A program made the position numbers and the translations under genes. Positions 51,959 through 59,188 of a stretch of 64,000 bases of DNA are shown here, piece by piece (the first letter of the stretch is position 1; every line of letters starts with the position of its first letter). The stretch is taken from positions 490,448 through 554,447 of the forward strand of contig NZ_MKUD01000001.1 in assembly GCF_001898575.1 (NCBI RefSeq), in the 5' to 3' direction. The DNA comes from Spirosoma sp. 48-14 (GTDB lineage: Bacteria; Bacteroidota; Bacteroidia; Cytophagales; Spirosomataceae). Below the pieces are notes generated by a model. That model had not been told where the DNA came from. It did no database searches and saw only the letters and a list, made by a program, of their open reading frames with translations.

Positions 51959-52666
51959 ATGAAATCGACCCAGGTGCGCGCTACAATTGTCGGTGTGCTG
52001 TTTATTAGCGCGGCTGTCACGGCTATTGCAGGCCTCGCGTTATATGACCCTATTCTACATAACCCGACTTATATTCTAAACGGTTCTGCCCACGAAGACC
52101 AGGTAATTATGGGCGCCTTTTTTGAGATCCTGCTTGCCTTTTCTGTAATCGGCACATCCATTTCCGTATACCCGGTTCTGAAAATGCAAAACGAGAGTGT
52201 TGCCCTTGGCTACGTTTGCGGCCGACTGCTTGAAGCCGCGATCATTATCATTGGCATCATTAGCCTGTTGACCATCGTGAGCTTGAATCATCAATTTGCC
52301 ACGGCATCAGCGTCTGATACAAATTCGTTGTTGATGGCGGGTAAGGTATTGGTAGCCGTCCACGACTGGACGTTCCTGTTCGGCCCCAATATTGCATTAG
52401 GCCCCAATACATTGATGCTAAGCTACCTACTTTACAAGTCAAAGCTCACCCCCCGGTTTATACCGATCCTGGGTTTCATTGGAGGGCCTTTGATTTTTCT
52501 GTCTGCTATGTGCGTGATGGCTGGATTGTATCCTCAGATTTCGGTGTGGGGGACTATTTGCGCCATTCCGGTATTTGCGTTTGAAATGTCGCTGGCTGTT
52601 CGATTAGTAGCGAAAGGCTTTGGTGTTTCGAAAGGCCATTCAATAGTAAGGCTTCTAGTCGGTTAA
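51959..52666 (+). CDS. DUF4386 domain-containing membrane protein
   Basis: A 235-aa integral membrane protein with about six helices, recognised as DUF4386 by the N-terminal RATIVGVLFISAAVTAIAGLALYDPIL, by the conserved VCGRLLEAAIIIIGIISLL block and by FGPNIALGPNTLMLSYLLYKS. Function unknown; these genes often accompany regulators or transporters. It begins 45 nt after the beta-barrel gene and may belong to the same transcript. Convergent with AraC paralogue 4. Confidence 0.88.
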   Translation: MKSTQVRATIVGVLFISAAVTAIAGLALYDPILHNPTYILNGSAHEDQVIMGAFFEILLAFSVIGTSISVYPVLKMQNESVALGYVCGRLLEAAIIIIGIISLLTIVSLNHQFATASASDTNSLLMAGKVLVAVHDWTFLFGPNIALGPNTLMLSYLLYKSKLTPRFIPILGFIGGPLIFLSAMCVMAGLYPQISVWGTICAIPVFAFEMSLAVRLVAKGFGVSKGHSIVRLLVG

Positions 52667-52711
52667 TACCCGTTCTCGTTCACTGAAACCTGCGTAAGGA
52701 GCATGACCAAT

Positions 52712-53557
52712 TTAGGTTTCTGCCACACCAAATACACGCTCGGGCGATTTAGCTTCGGCTTCGTAAAACGCGTTGGGTGTCAATTGAGTAAACTCCTTAA
52801 AATCACGCACCAGATGCTGATAATCGTAATACCCTAACTCGACCGCTACACTGAGCCAGTCGAGGTTGGGCCGGGCATTTTTCAGCTTCATTGCGTTTTC
52901 GAAACGGGCAATGCGACTATACAGTTTTGGGCTTGCGCCACTGGATTCCACAAACTGCCGGTAAAACTGCCGCTGCGATAAACAGGCCTGATCGGCCAGC
53001 CAATCCAGTCCGGGCACACCTGCCGGATAGTTTAGCAGATACTGTGCGGCTTTATCAATGGGTCGTGCGTATTTATGGCGGGCTTTATGGATAAGGTATA
53101 TCAGAAAATCTTCCACAATCGGAATCATTTCGGTGTAGTGTCTGGTATAACTCAGCCGCTCATTGACCCGCTGGATTTCCGTCGAAAAAATAGCTTCAGC
53201 ATCAATAAACGTATTGGTCAGCTCCGAAATGGGAAGCCCCGTCAGGCGAAACAAAGCGCCCGGCTGAAACTGGATCTGGAACACCATAAAATCGCGCCCG
53301 ACATGCCGATTAGTAGCCAGCGTATGTTGGCCATACAATCGCGAGCGTGGACTTTCGAGGGGTTTGCCATCGAAGCCATATTCAATTTTCTCCGGGTCTT
53401 TGGGAAACAGTGACAGGCAGTTTTCGGCGCGGGGCCAATAGGCTTTCACTGGCAGAACAGCTAACGACGCCGGAAATTCACAGCCAATAATCTGGAACAT
53501 ACGCACGTATTCGCGTAAGGCCGGGCTGGGGAGTCGATAGTCGTAAATGCCGTTCAT
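52712..53557 (-). CDS. AraC family regulator with DUF6597-type N-terminus, paralogue 4
   Basis: A 281-aa, most divergent member of the five: sensor SPALREYVRMFQIIGCEFPASLAVLPVKAYWPRAENCLSLFP then FMVFQIQFQPGALFRLTGLPI, and helix-turn-helix units GLDWLADQACLSQRQFYRQF and WLSVAVELGYYDYQHLVRDF. ATG 53557 chosen. Unlike the others it lies downstream of a cupin gene (53651-54199) that carries the promoter box, so here the order is box - cupin - regulator rather than regulator - box - target. An inverted repeat (53581-53640) separates it from the cupin. Confidence 0.9.
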   Translation of the reverse strand: MNGIYDYRLPSPALREYVRMFQIIGCEFPASLAVLPVKAYWPRAENCLSLFPKDPEKIEYGFDGKPLESPRSRLYGQHTLATNRHVGRDFMVFQIQFQPGALFRLTGLPISELTNTFIDAEAIFSTEIQRVNERLSYTRHYTEMIPIVEDFLIYLIHKARHKYARPIDKAAQYLLNYPAGVPGLDWLADQACLSQRQFYRQFVESSGASPKLYSRIARFENAMKLKNARPNLDWLSVAVELGYYDYQHLVRDFKEFTQLTPNAFYEAEAKSPERVFGVAET

Positions 53558-53580
53558 AGTGGAGCGGGGCAAAGTGCAGA

Positions 53581-53640
53581 GAGCTAGGTGCATGGAACAG
53601 GGAGCCAATAAATAACGCTCTTGCCCCATGCACCTAGCTC
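53581..53640. repeat. Inverted repeat with perfect 15-bp arms
   Basis: GAGCTAGGTGCATGG (53581-53595) and its exact complement (53626-53640), loop 30 nt, between the cupin and AraC paralogue 4 genes on the minus strand. No T-run follows directly, so it may attenuate rather than terminate. Arm sequence is of the 'gcatggggc/gccccatgc' extragenic type common in this group. Confidence 0.65.
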
Positions 53641-53650
53641 CTGGCCATTT

Positions 53651-54199
53651 TTATTTCAACGTTAGAGGTGGTCCAATGACGGTCATCCCATGTTCTTTGT
53701 GCAGTTTCTGGCTTAACTCCTCTGTCGGTGGGCCTGTCAACTCGTTCATTTTCAGAAAAAAATCTTCCAGTTTACCGGCGGGCTGTACCATGTATATCTG
53801 CTTGCCATGATCAGACAACTGAATCCAGGAATGTGGAATACCACGCGGAGCAAATACCGTATCGCCTGCCTTTACCGTGAACTGCTCGTTGCCTACCTGA
53901 AACAGATATTCACCCTCAATAATAGAGAACATCTCATCCTGATCGTGGTGAATATGTAGTGAGGGGCCTACCTTCTGATGCCCAATATACTCAAAGACAG
54001 CTAATTGACCACCTGTATCTTTGCCAGATATTTTAACGTCGTTGCCATTGATACCCCTATAGGGCGTATGAACGCCAAAACGAGCATCGCCCGATTTCAC
54101 GACAAACGGTTTGGTAGGTATAATTGAACTAGCTGGCTCCGCCTGAACTAGCAGTACGGGTGTTGCCAGGGTTGATGTGAGAAATGTTCTGCGCTGCAT
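53651..54199 (-). CDS. Exported cupin domain protein (quercetinase-like)
   Basis: A 182-aa monocupin with a leader (MQRRTFLTSTLATPVLLVQA) and the metal-binding block GPSLHIHHDQDEMFSIIEGEYLFQVGNEQFTVKAGDTVFAPRGIPHSW (H-x-H, E, H; about residues 82-128). Paralogue of the cupin at 41380-41937: both have ISGKDT-(N/G)-GQL before the cupin and GPPLT near the end. ATG 54199 chosen because the upstream promoter box and -7 would otherwise be coding. Possibly co-transcribed with AraC paralogue 4. Reaction unknown. Confidence 0.87.
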   Translation of the reverse strand: MQRRTFLTSTLATPVLLVQAEPASSIIPTKPFVVKSGDARFGVHTPYRGINGNDVKISGKDTGGQLAVFEYIGHQKVGPSLHIHHDQDEMFSIIEGEYLFQVGNEQFTVKAGDTVFAPRGIPHSWIQLSDHGKQIYMVQPAGKLEDFFLKMNELTGPPTEELSQKLHKEHGMTVIGPPLTLK

Positions 54200-54224
54200 A
54201 ACTGTCTTTTGATAAGTCGTTATG

Positions 54225-54270
54225 CAAAATTTGGACACGAGTCAGGCAGTCTGGTGGTAAGAATCGGACA
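54225..54270 (-). promoter_or_regulatory. AraC-associated promoter, site 4 (cupin gene)
   Basis: Minus strand: degenerate box TGTCCGATTCTTAC (54270-54257; 10 of 14 match site 1), then 24 nt and AAATTTTG at the -7 position; 57 nt from box to the ATG at 54199, the same as sites 1 and 3. Confidence 0.6.
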
Positions 54271-54319
54271 TTTTAATGAACATCTAGCTATACAATAACT
54301 CTGTTCGGTCTAGCTAAAG

Positions 54320-54931
54320 CTATGTCGTTTGAATCGACGGACCACTGAGTTCTGTAGCTCGTTGCCAGGCGGCCAAGCCCAGTGCCATCCACGGGAACGC
54401 CCATAGGCCAATCATGGCTGGTGGCCGTGCTCCAGTGATAATTAATAAAGGAAACATGAACAGAAACGGAAAGCATCCAACAGCAAGCGGTGTATACCGT
54501 TTCCAATCTGTCCAAATCTTCGCTTTTAGAGTGGCAACTCCAACCAGTATCATACTCACTCCATTCATAAAGGCACCAAGTGGGGCGAAAGGAAGCGGCA
54601 TCCAGGGGCCTAAAAAGTAGATACCGGCACCAATCATGGCTAGTACTAACCATTTTCGTCGTGGCCCAAATCCCGTAGGTTCACCGGCCTTCCAAAGCGA
54701 ATACGCCCCTATAAACATACTGGCAATAGAAATCGGGGCTACCCAAAAGGTCGGTTCAAGTGAAAAAAGTACTTTGTTTACAAAAAGGAATGGCAATACA
54801 AATATCCCGTCCATAGCTTCGTCTTTAGCGCCTAAGAACCAGAACGGGTAACCAAAAATCAGGTAGCCAATTCCGGCCAGTACATAACAGATACCTGCCC
54901 TTTTGAGATGGTTAATCGAGTTAGTCATCAT
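54320..54931 (-). CDS. Polytopic membrane protein, function unknown
   Basis: A 203-aa membrane protein with about six hydrophobic stretches (ICYVLAGIGYLIFGYPFWFLG, GIFVLPFLFVNKVLFSL, WVAPISIASMFIGAYSLW and others), mostly apolar with few charges. I do not recognise a named family. Start at ATG 54931 or the adjacent ATG 54928. It lies downstream of AraC paralogue 5 and behind promoter site 5, so it is a candidate target of that regulator. The longer frame through the box is rejected. Confidence 0.75.
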   Translation of the reverse strand: MMTNSINHLKRAGICYVLAGIGYLIFGYPFWFLGAKDEAMDGIFVLPFLFVNKVLFSLEPTFWVAPISIASMFIGAYSLWKAGEPTGFGPRRKWLVLAMIGAGIYFLGPWMPLPFAPLGAFMNGVSMILVGVATLKAKIWTDWKRYTPLAVGCFPFLFMFPLLIITGARPPAMIGLWAFPWMALGLAAWQRATELSGPSIQTT

Positions 54932-54944
54932 CGTGTGTTTTAGG

Positions 54945-54990
54945 CAAAGCTGAGAAAATGCGACACACAGGACATAGTAAAAAAACGACA
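54945..54990 (-). promoter_or_regulatory. AraC-associated promoter, site 5 (membrane protein gene)
   Basis: Minus strand: box TGTCGTTTTTTTAC (54990-54977), identical to sites 1 and 3, then 24 nt and CAGCTTTG (one mismatch to TANNTTTG); start codon at 54931, 45 nt after the box. The box begins 3 nt after the stop of AraC paralogue 5 (54994). Confidence 0.68.
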
Positions 54991-54993
54991 ACT

Positions 54994-55848
54994 TTACTCC
55001 CGTAAGCTAGCCTGTTCGCAAGCGGAAAAGAATTGCTGAAGTGCCAGCTCGTCGGCAAACAACTGGCTGGGCGTAGTGCCTGCAAATTGCTGAAAATCTT
55101 TAACCAGATGATTAGGGTCGTAGTAATCGCAGGCGTAGGCAATGTCGGCCCAGGAGCGGTCGGGGCTTGCTTCGCGGAGTTTATAGGCTTGACCGAATCG
55201 GGCGATACGCGTAAACAGTTTAGGGCTAACGCCGACCCGCTCACGGAACTTGCGCTCAAACTGGCGTGGACTGAGGCAGGCATCGTGGGCTAATCGGTCG
55301 AGTTGATGATAGGCCGATGAACGGAGCATTTGCCGGGCAACCCAATCAATGGGTAATGCATCCCGTTGGCATTGAGCCGCTTTTTTGAGCAGGAAGGTTT
55401 CTACCAACTGAATCATATCGGCATAACTGATGGCTTCAGGCAGTCGCTCGTTTACTTCCTTTAGTGTATGGCTCGTGATCGATTCCAGGTCGGCAACGCC
55501 ATCAGCCAGCAGATACATCGGCACACCCAGTAACCGAAACAGCGCCCCCGGATGAAAGCTGACTTTGAGCATCAGATAATTGGGGTTGATGGTGATGTTC
55601 TGACGAGTGAGCTGCTGCCCGACAATATTACTCGATGCAGCCGACAAAGCCGTTTCGCTGCCAATTGGAACGCTATGGGGTAAATCGAACGGGTAAAAGT
55701 ACAGGCATTGCTCCGTATTGGGCGGATAGGGTTTGGGCGATGGCGATTGGTTGAGTATGCGTGGGTCAAACTGGATGTGAATAATCCAATAGTGCCGGAT
55801 GAAGTCGTGCAGGGCGGGGTGAGGAGAATATTCTTTAAAGAAAAACAT
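54994..55848 (-). CDS. AraC family regulator with DUF6597-type N-terminus, paralogue 5
   Basis: A 284-aa regulator: sensor (HPALHDFIRHYWIIHIQFD, YPPNTEQCLYFYPFD, IVGQQLTRQNITINPNYLMLKVSFHPGALFRLLG) and helix-turn-helix units QLDRLAHDACLSPRQFERKF and WADIAYACDYYDPNHLVKDF. Predicted to activate the membrane-protein gene at 54320 through the box directly after its stop codon. The recognition-helix residues differ slightly from paralogues 1 and 3, though the box is the same. Confidence 0.91.
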   Translation of the reverse strand: MFFFKEYSPHPALHDFIRHYWIIHIQFDPRILNQSPSPKPYPPNTEQCLYFYPFDLPHSVPIGSETALSAASSNIVGQQLTRQNITINPNYLMLKVSFHPGALFRLLGVPMYLLADGVADLESITSHTLKEVNERLPEAISYADMIQLVETFLLKKAAQCQRDALPIDWVARQMLRSSAYHQLDRLAHDACLSPRQFERKFRERVGVSPKLFTRIARFGQAYKLREASPDRSWADIAYACDYYDPNHLVKDFQQFAGTTPSQLFADELALQQFFSACEQASLRE

Positions 55849-55967
55849 GGCAGGAACAGCGTTTTCTTAAAGCTACTCACTTATACGTTCGTTTTACCTG
55901 CCATAGGTTGGTTATCTTGTTATATATCACGGTTTTTAGTTAACGGTTGGTGGTTTTGAAAATCACC

Positions 55968-56618
55968 TCACACCTGCCATTGATGCTGCGTATAGGCGTC
56001 GTTCCAGAAATACCACTCCAGTTGACTCGAGGTTCTAAATGCATCCCGCATTAGTTTTTGTTCGGTCGTTCCGGCCTGTTGAGCCAGCCGATCTGTAATG
56101 GTCAGCATCTGATTGACGGATACATCGAACGCGTCACCTGCATAGGTATCGATCCAGGTCTGGTATGGATTTTCCTGAATGGATCGCTGGTAAATGTGTT
56201 TGCCCACCTGCCGATAAATCCAGAAGCAGGGTAATACAGCCGCTGCCCCAACCGCCACGGATTGAAGCGATGTAGTTGCCAGCAGGTAATTGGTGTAGGC
56301 AAAGCAGGCAGGCATTTTGGCCGATGCAGGTTCAATACCATAAATCGAAAAATAAGTTTCGTGCAGCGCCCGCTCAACCAGGATGGCATTTTGTGCAAAC
56401 TGAGTAAACTGCAACCCATCGTCCGTACTAATCGACCGCGCAGCCAGTAGATTGAGCGCACGGCTAAAATCGGCCAGATAGAGGGCGTCCTGCTGAATGT
56501 AGTACTGAAACAGGGCAGTTGGTAAGCTTCCTGCCATCAGTTCATCGACAAACCCGTGCTTCAGAATGGAGTCGTAAATAGGGTCGATGTCCTGCCAGAG
56601 TTGTTCGGTGAATGTCAT
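55968..56618 (-). CDS. tenA: TenA family aminopyrimidine aminohydrolase / thiaminase II
   Basis: A 216-aa TenA protein, which releases 4-amino-5-hydroxymethyl-2-methylpyrimidine from degraded thiamine. The active-site Cys is C131 in AAAVLPC131FWIYR; D44 lies in QQDALYLADFSRAL, where the substrate-binding Asp normally is, and Y/E residues near 205 (LEWYFWNDA) complete the pocket. Last gene of the salvage operon; it starts 5 nt after the thiD stop. Fits the salvage-only gene set of the operon (no thiC, thiG, thiS or thiH here). Confidence 0.93.
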   Translation of the reverse strand: MTFTEQLWQDIDPIYDSILKHGFVDELMAGSLPTALFQYYIQQDALYLADFSRALNLLAARSISTDDGLQFTQFAQNAILVERALHETYFSIYGIEPASAKMPACFAYTNYLLATTSLQSVAVGAAAVLPCFWIYRQVGKHIYQRSIQENPYQTWIDTYAGDAFDVSVNQMLTITDRLAQQAGTTEQKLMRDAFRTSSQLEWYFWNDAYTQHQWQV

Positions 56619-56623
56619 ACTGC

Positions 56624-57430
56624 TTATTGCCAGAAGTTATAAAAATGATGAACCGGCCCGTGTCCGTGCCCTAACGGGTAGTCGGCTCCGGCTTGTAGTG
56701 CCCCTGTCAGGTAGGTTTTAGCCATTGCAACGGCATCAACGACCGATAACCCTTTGGCCAGACCAGCTGCAATAGCCGACGAAAGCGTACAGCCCGTTCC
56801 ATGCGAATTATTCGTTGGAATACGTGCTGTTGGAAACCAATGCTGTTCATCGGCCGAAACGTAAAGTAGATCCGTACTTTCATCGTCGGCTAAATGACCA
56901 CCTTTCACCAGAATAGCACCCGGACAAAGCTTTGCCAGATCTGCAGCCGCAGGCAGCATGTCGGCTTTCGTCTCTACAGATCGGCCCAGCAACACACTGG
57001 CTTCGGGGAGGTTTGGCGTGATCACCAATGCGAGCGGTAACAGATACGTTTTCAAGGCATCAACGGCTTCGTCCTGCAAGAGCTTATCGCCACTTTTGGC
57101 TACCATAACCGGGTCAAGCACAATGGTCGACACATTGAACCCACGTAACGTTGTGGCTATCTGTTCAATAATATCTGGCGAGTGCAGCATACCGATTTTA
57201 ATGGCATCAACACCAATGTCGCTCAGTACGGCGTTCAACTGCTCAACAATAAAAGAAGGCTCTACCGGAAAAATGCCCGTAACCGCTTTTGTATTCTGAG
57301 CCGTCAGAGCGGTCAGTACCGACATGCCGTAGCAGCCCAGCGCCGAAAAGGTTTTCAGATCGGCTTGAATACCAGCCCCGCCACCACTATCGGAGCCAGC
57401 AATGGTCAATGTTCGCGTGTATGTGTTCAT
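56624..57430 (-). CDS. thiD: Hydroxymethylpyrimidine/phosphomethylpyrimidine kinase
   Basis: A 268-aa ribokinase-like kinase phosphorylating HMP and HMP-P. Motifs: IAGSDSGGGAGIQADLKTF (residues about 9-27), QNTKAVTGIF, DPVMVAKSGDKLL and the anion-hole motif NNSHGTGCTLSSAIAAGLAKG. ATG 57430 chosen; the frame extends upstream through the repeat to 57487 and that part is rejected. It follows thiE across the bare hairpin repeat at 57436-57522. Confidence 0.96.
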   Translation of the reverse strand: MNTYTRTLTIAGSDSGGGAGIQADLKTFSALGCYGMSVLTALTAQNTKAVTGIFPVEPSFIVEQLNAVLSDIGVDAIKIGMLHSPDIIEQIATTLRGFNVSTIVLDPVMVAKSGDKLLQDEAVDALKTYLLPLALVITPNLPEASVLLGRSVETKADMLPAAADLAKLCPGAILVKGGHLADDESTDLLYVSADEQHWFPTARIPTNNSHGTGCTLSSAIAAGLAKGLSVVDAVAMAKTYLTGALQAGADYPLGHGHGPVHHFYNFWQ

Positions 57431-57435
57431 AAGTA

Positions 57436-57522
57436 TAAAGAGCGAAAGAGTGAATGAGTGAAAAAGCGAAGAGGTTTGCGTCAGCATTACACTCTTTCAC
57501 TCATTCACTCTTTCGCTCTTTA
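57436..57522. repeat. Bare hairpin copy of the GAGCGAA/GAGTGAA repeat (locus 4)
   Basis: Between thiE and thiD on the minus strand. Arms of about 30 nt, near-perfect complements, built from AAAGAGCGAAAGAGTGAATG-type units; the loop has GCGTCAGC, shared with cassette 2. Its thiE-side arm supplies the last residues and the stop of ThiE. No enclosed ORF. Together with locus 3 it is the ORF-less form of the family. Confidence 0.72.
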
Positions 57523-58126
57523 CTAGTAATTCTCTGCTGGCTTCATACGGCGACGAGTGGCCGCAAATAGCTGATACCACGGCAGCACCCGTTACGCCGG
57601 TTTGCATAACCAGTTGAACGTTTTGGGCGTTAATACCGCCAATCGCAAACGTGGGCAGGCTGGTCTGGGAGCAAATTTGCCGAAGCCCTTCCAGACCAAG
57701 TAAACTCGATGTGTCCTGTTTGGTGCCTGTTGGAAAAACGGTAGCAATGCCCAGATAGTCGAGTTCGTCGCTGTTAATGCCTTGTAATTCGGTCAGGTTG
57801 TTAATCGATAAGCCAATGATTTTATCTGGTCCAATCAGCGAGCGAACCATTGAGTAAGGCATATCGTCCTGACCGACATGAACACCATCCGCATCGAGTG
57901 CTAACGCTATATCGACCCGGTCGTTGATGATCAGGTTAGCCCCGTAAGTCTGCGTGATTGCTTTAATTTCAGTGGCAAGCTCCAGAAAAGCTCGTGTAGA
58001 CAATTCCTTCTCGCGAAGTTGTACCCATCGGACACCCGCCCGACAGGCCTCTTCGACTACGAACGGAAGCGTATGCCCTGCCATTCGCGCTATGGTACTG
58101 TCCGTTACCAGATATAAGCGGTCCAC
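57497..58126 (-). CDS. thiE: Thiamine-phosphate synthase
   Basis: A 209-aa TIM-barrel enzyme coupling HMP-PP and THZ-P. Conserved: VRWVQLREKELSTRAFLEL, LIINDRVDIALALDADGVHVGQDDMP, YLGIATVFPTGTKQDT and TFAIGGINAQNVQLVMQTGVTGAAVVSAIC, with the phosphate-binding GG and V-V-S. The C-terminus KSERVNE plus stop is encoded by the repeat arm and differs from the usual end, so the native tail has probably been replaced. It follows thiM by 2 nt. Confidence 0.95.
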   Translation of the reverse strand: MDRLYLVTDSTIARMAGHTLPFVVEEACRAGVRWVQLREKELSTRAFLELATEIKAITQTYGANLIINDRVDIALALDADGVHVGQDDMPYSMVRSLIGPDKIIGLSINNLTELQGINSDELDYLGIATVFPTGTKQDTSSLLGLEGLRQICSQTSLPTFAIGGINAQNVQLVMQTGVTGAAVVSAICGHSSPYEASRELLVKSERVNE

Positions 58127-58128
58127 GA

Positions 58129-58929
58129 CTAAGCCAGGTTAAGTGTATTGGCAATATCAGCTTCACTCAACTGGTATAGCATATCCAGAAAATTGACCTG
58201 TAAACTACCGGGAGCAGCGTTTTTCGATACAGCCAGTTCGCCAGCAATACCCATAACAGCCATGGCATGTGTTGCTGCCTGAAAATAGTTGGTGTTCACA
58301 GCGGCAAACGCGCCGGTTAAGGCTGTAGCCGTGCAGCCCATGCCCGTCACTTTGGTCATCAGCGGATGCCCATTGGCAATTTTAGCGGTTTGGTCGCCGT
58401 GAATAATGTAGTCAGTTTCACCACTAATTACCACCACCGATCCCCACACCGAACTCAATCGCTGAGCCGCATCGACAGCCGCTTCCGATCCGTACAAACT
58501 ATCGACCCCTTTGGTTTGGGCGTTCAAACCGGCCAGTGCCATAATTTCGGAGGCATTGCCGCGAATGATGTCAGGAGCCGCCAGCGTCAGTAACTCTTCA
58601 CTAACCTGATTGCGAAACGAAGTAGCTCCTACGCCAACTGGATCAAAAACAATGGGTTTCCCCAAGGCTTTGGCTTGTTTCATGGCGCGTTTCATCCCGG
58701 CCACAAACGTGGCATCGAGCGTACCGATATTAACGACCAGGGCACTTGAAATGGAAACGAATTCTTCGACTTCTTCGGGCGCATGAACCATCGCAGGTGA
58801 AGCACCAAGCGCCAGCAGCGCGTTGGCCGTGTTGTTCATAACCACGAAGTTGGTAATGTTGTGAACCAGGGGAACCTGTGCGCGAATGCGTTCGACGTCG
58901 GTCCAGATTAGCGTTGCGGGTTCAGTCAT
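58129..58929 (-). CDS. thiM: Hydroxyethylthiazole kinase
   Basis: A 266-aa ribokinase-like kinase that phosphorylates the thiazole alcohol recovered from thiamine breakdown. Signatures: PLVHNITNFVVMNNTANALLALGASPAM (residues about 21-48), KPIVFDPVGVGATSFRN, GNASEIMALAG and TGMGCTATALTGAFAAV (Cys in place of the usual Asn/Cys before the ATP loop). ATG 58929 is preferred; the frame continues upstream but is not conserved. First gene of the operon and 3' of the TPP riboswitch. Confidence 0.96.
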   Translation of the reverse strand: MTEPATLIWTDVERIRAQVPLVHNITNFVVMNNTANALLALGASPAMVHAPEEVEEFVSISSALVVNIGTLDATFVAGMKRAMKQAKALGKPIVFDPVGVGATSFRNQVSEELLTLAAPDIIRGNASEIMALAGLNAQTKGVDSLYGSEAAVDAAQRLSSVWGSVVVISGETDYIIHGDQTAKIANGHPLMTKVTGMGCTATALTGAFAAVNTNYFQAATHAMAVMGIAGELAVSKNAAPGSLQVNFLDMLYQLSEADIANTLNLA

Positions 58930-58974
58930 GTTGCTGTTTATGAAATACGTATACAGCAACTTTAGAGGAGAGCA

Positions 58975-58988
58975 AACGAAGCTTCGTT
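58975..58988. promoter_or_regulatory. Hairpin between the TPP riboswitch and thiM
   Basis: A perfect 14-nt palindrome, AACGAAGCTTCGTT, in the thiM leader just 3' of the aptamer (minus strand), 46 nt before the ATG. It could be part of the expression platform, pairing alternatively with the aptamer's 3' side; no terminator T-run follows, so translation control is more likely. Confidence 0.45.
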
Positions 58989-59074
58989 AACTTTTCCCTA
59001 CGGCAGTACGAACTGCATCAGGTAGTGAGGGTATTCTCTCAGTCTGAGCCGATTCGGTCAGACACCCCTAAAGT
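58989..59074 (-). promoter_or_regulatory. TPP riboswitch (THI box)
   Basis: On the minus strand the leader reads GGGGTGTC, then CTGAGA, ATACCC, ACCTGAT, and GTAGGGAAA in the canonical order of the thiamine pyrophosphate aptamer, with the P4/P5 hairpin GCAGTTCGTACTGC between them. It ends about 60 nt upstream of thiM, so thiM-thiE-thiD-tenA is expected to be shut off by TPP. Confidence 0.93.
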
Positions 59075-59130
59075 TGTGGGGCAAAGATAGTAGATAGTAA
59101 CGTACCCGCTAATAAAAAACGAGCGACTTT

Positions 59131-59170
59131 CTCGGGTTTGGAAAGTTTGCAATAGCTTTACAAACCCGAG
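59131..59170. repeat. Inverted repeat upstream of the hydrolase gene
   Basis: Perfect 10-bp arms CTCGGGTTTG (59131-59140) and CAAACCCGAG (59161-59170), with a further AAAG/CTTT pair in the loop; it ends 18 nt before the ATG at 59189, so in RNA it would lie in the leader and could shape translation. The arms resemble the CGGGTTT stem at 3534-3562. Confidence 0.55.
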
Positions 59171-59188
59171 TCCTATTTCCTGAAACCG

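Noticed and set aside
54932..54991. TTG-initiated extension of the membrane protein at 54320
   Set aside because: It too is produced by the box and lacks conservation; ATG 54931 is adequate.
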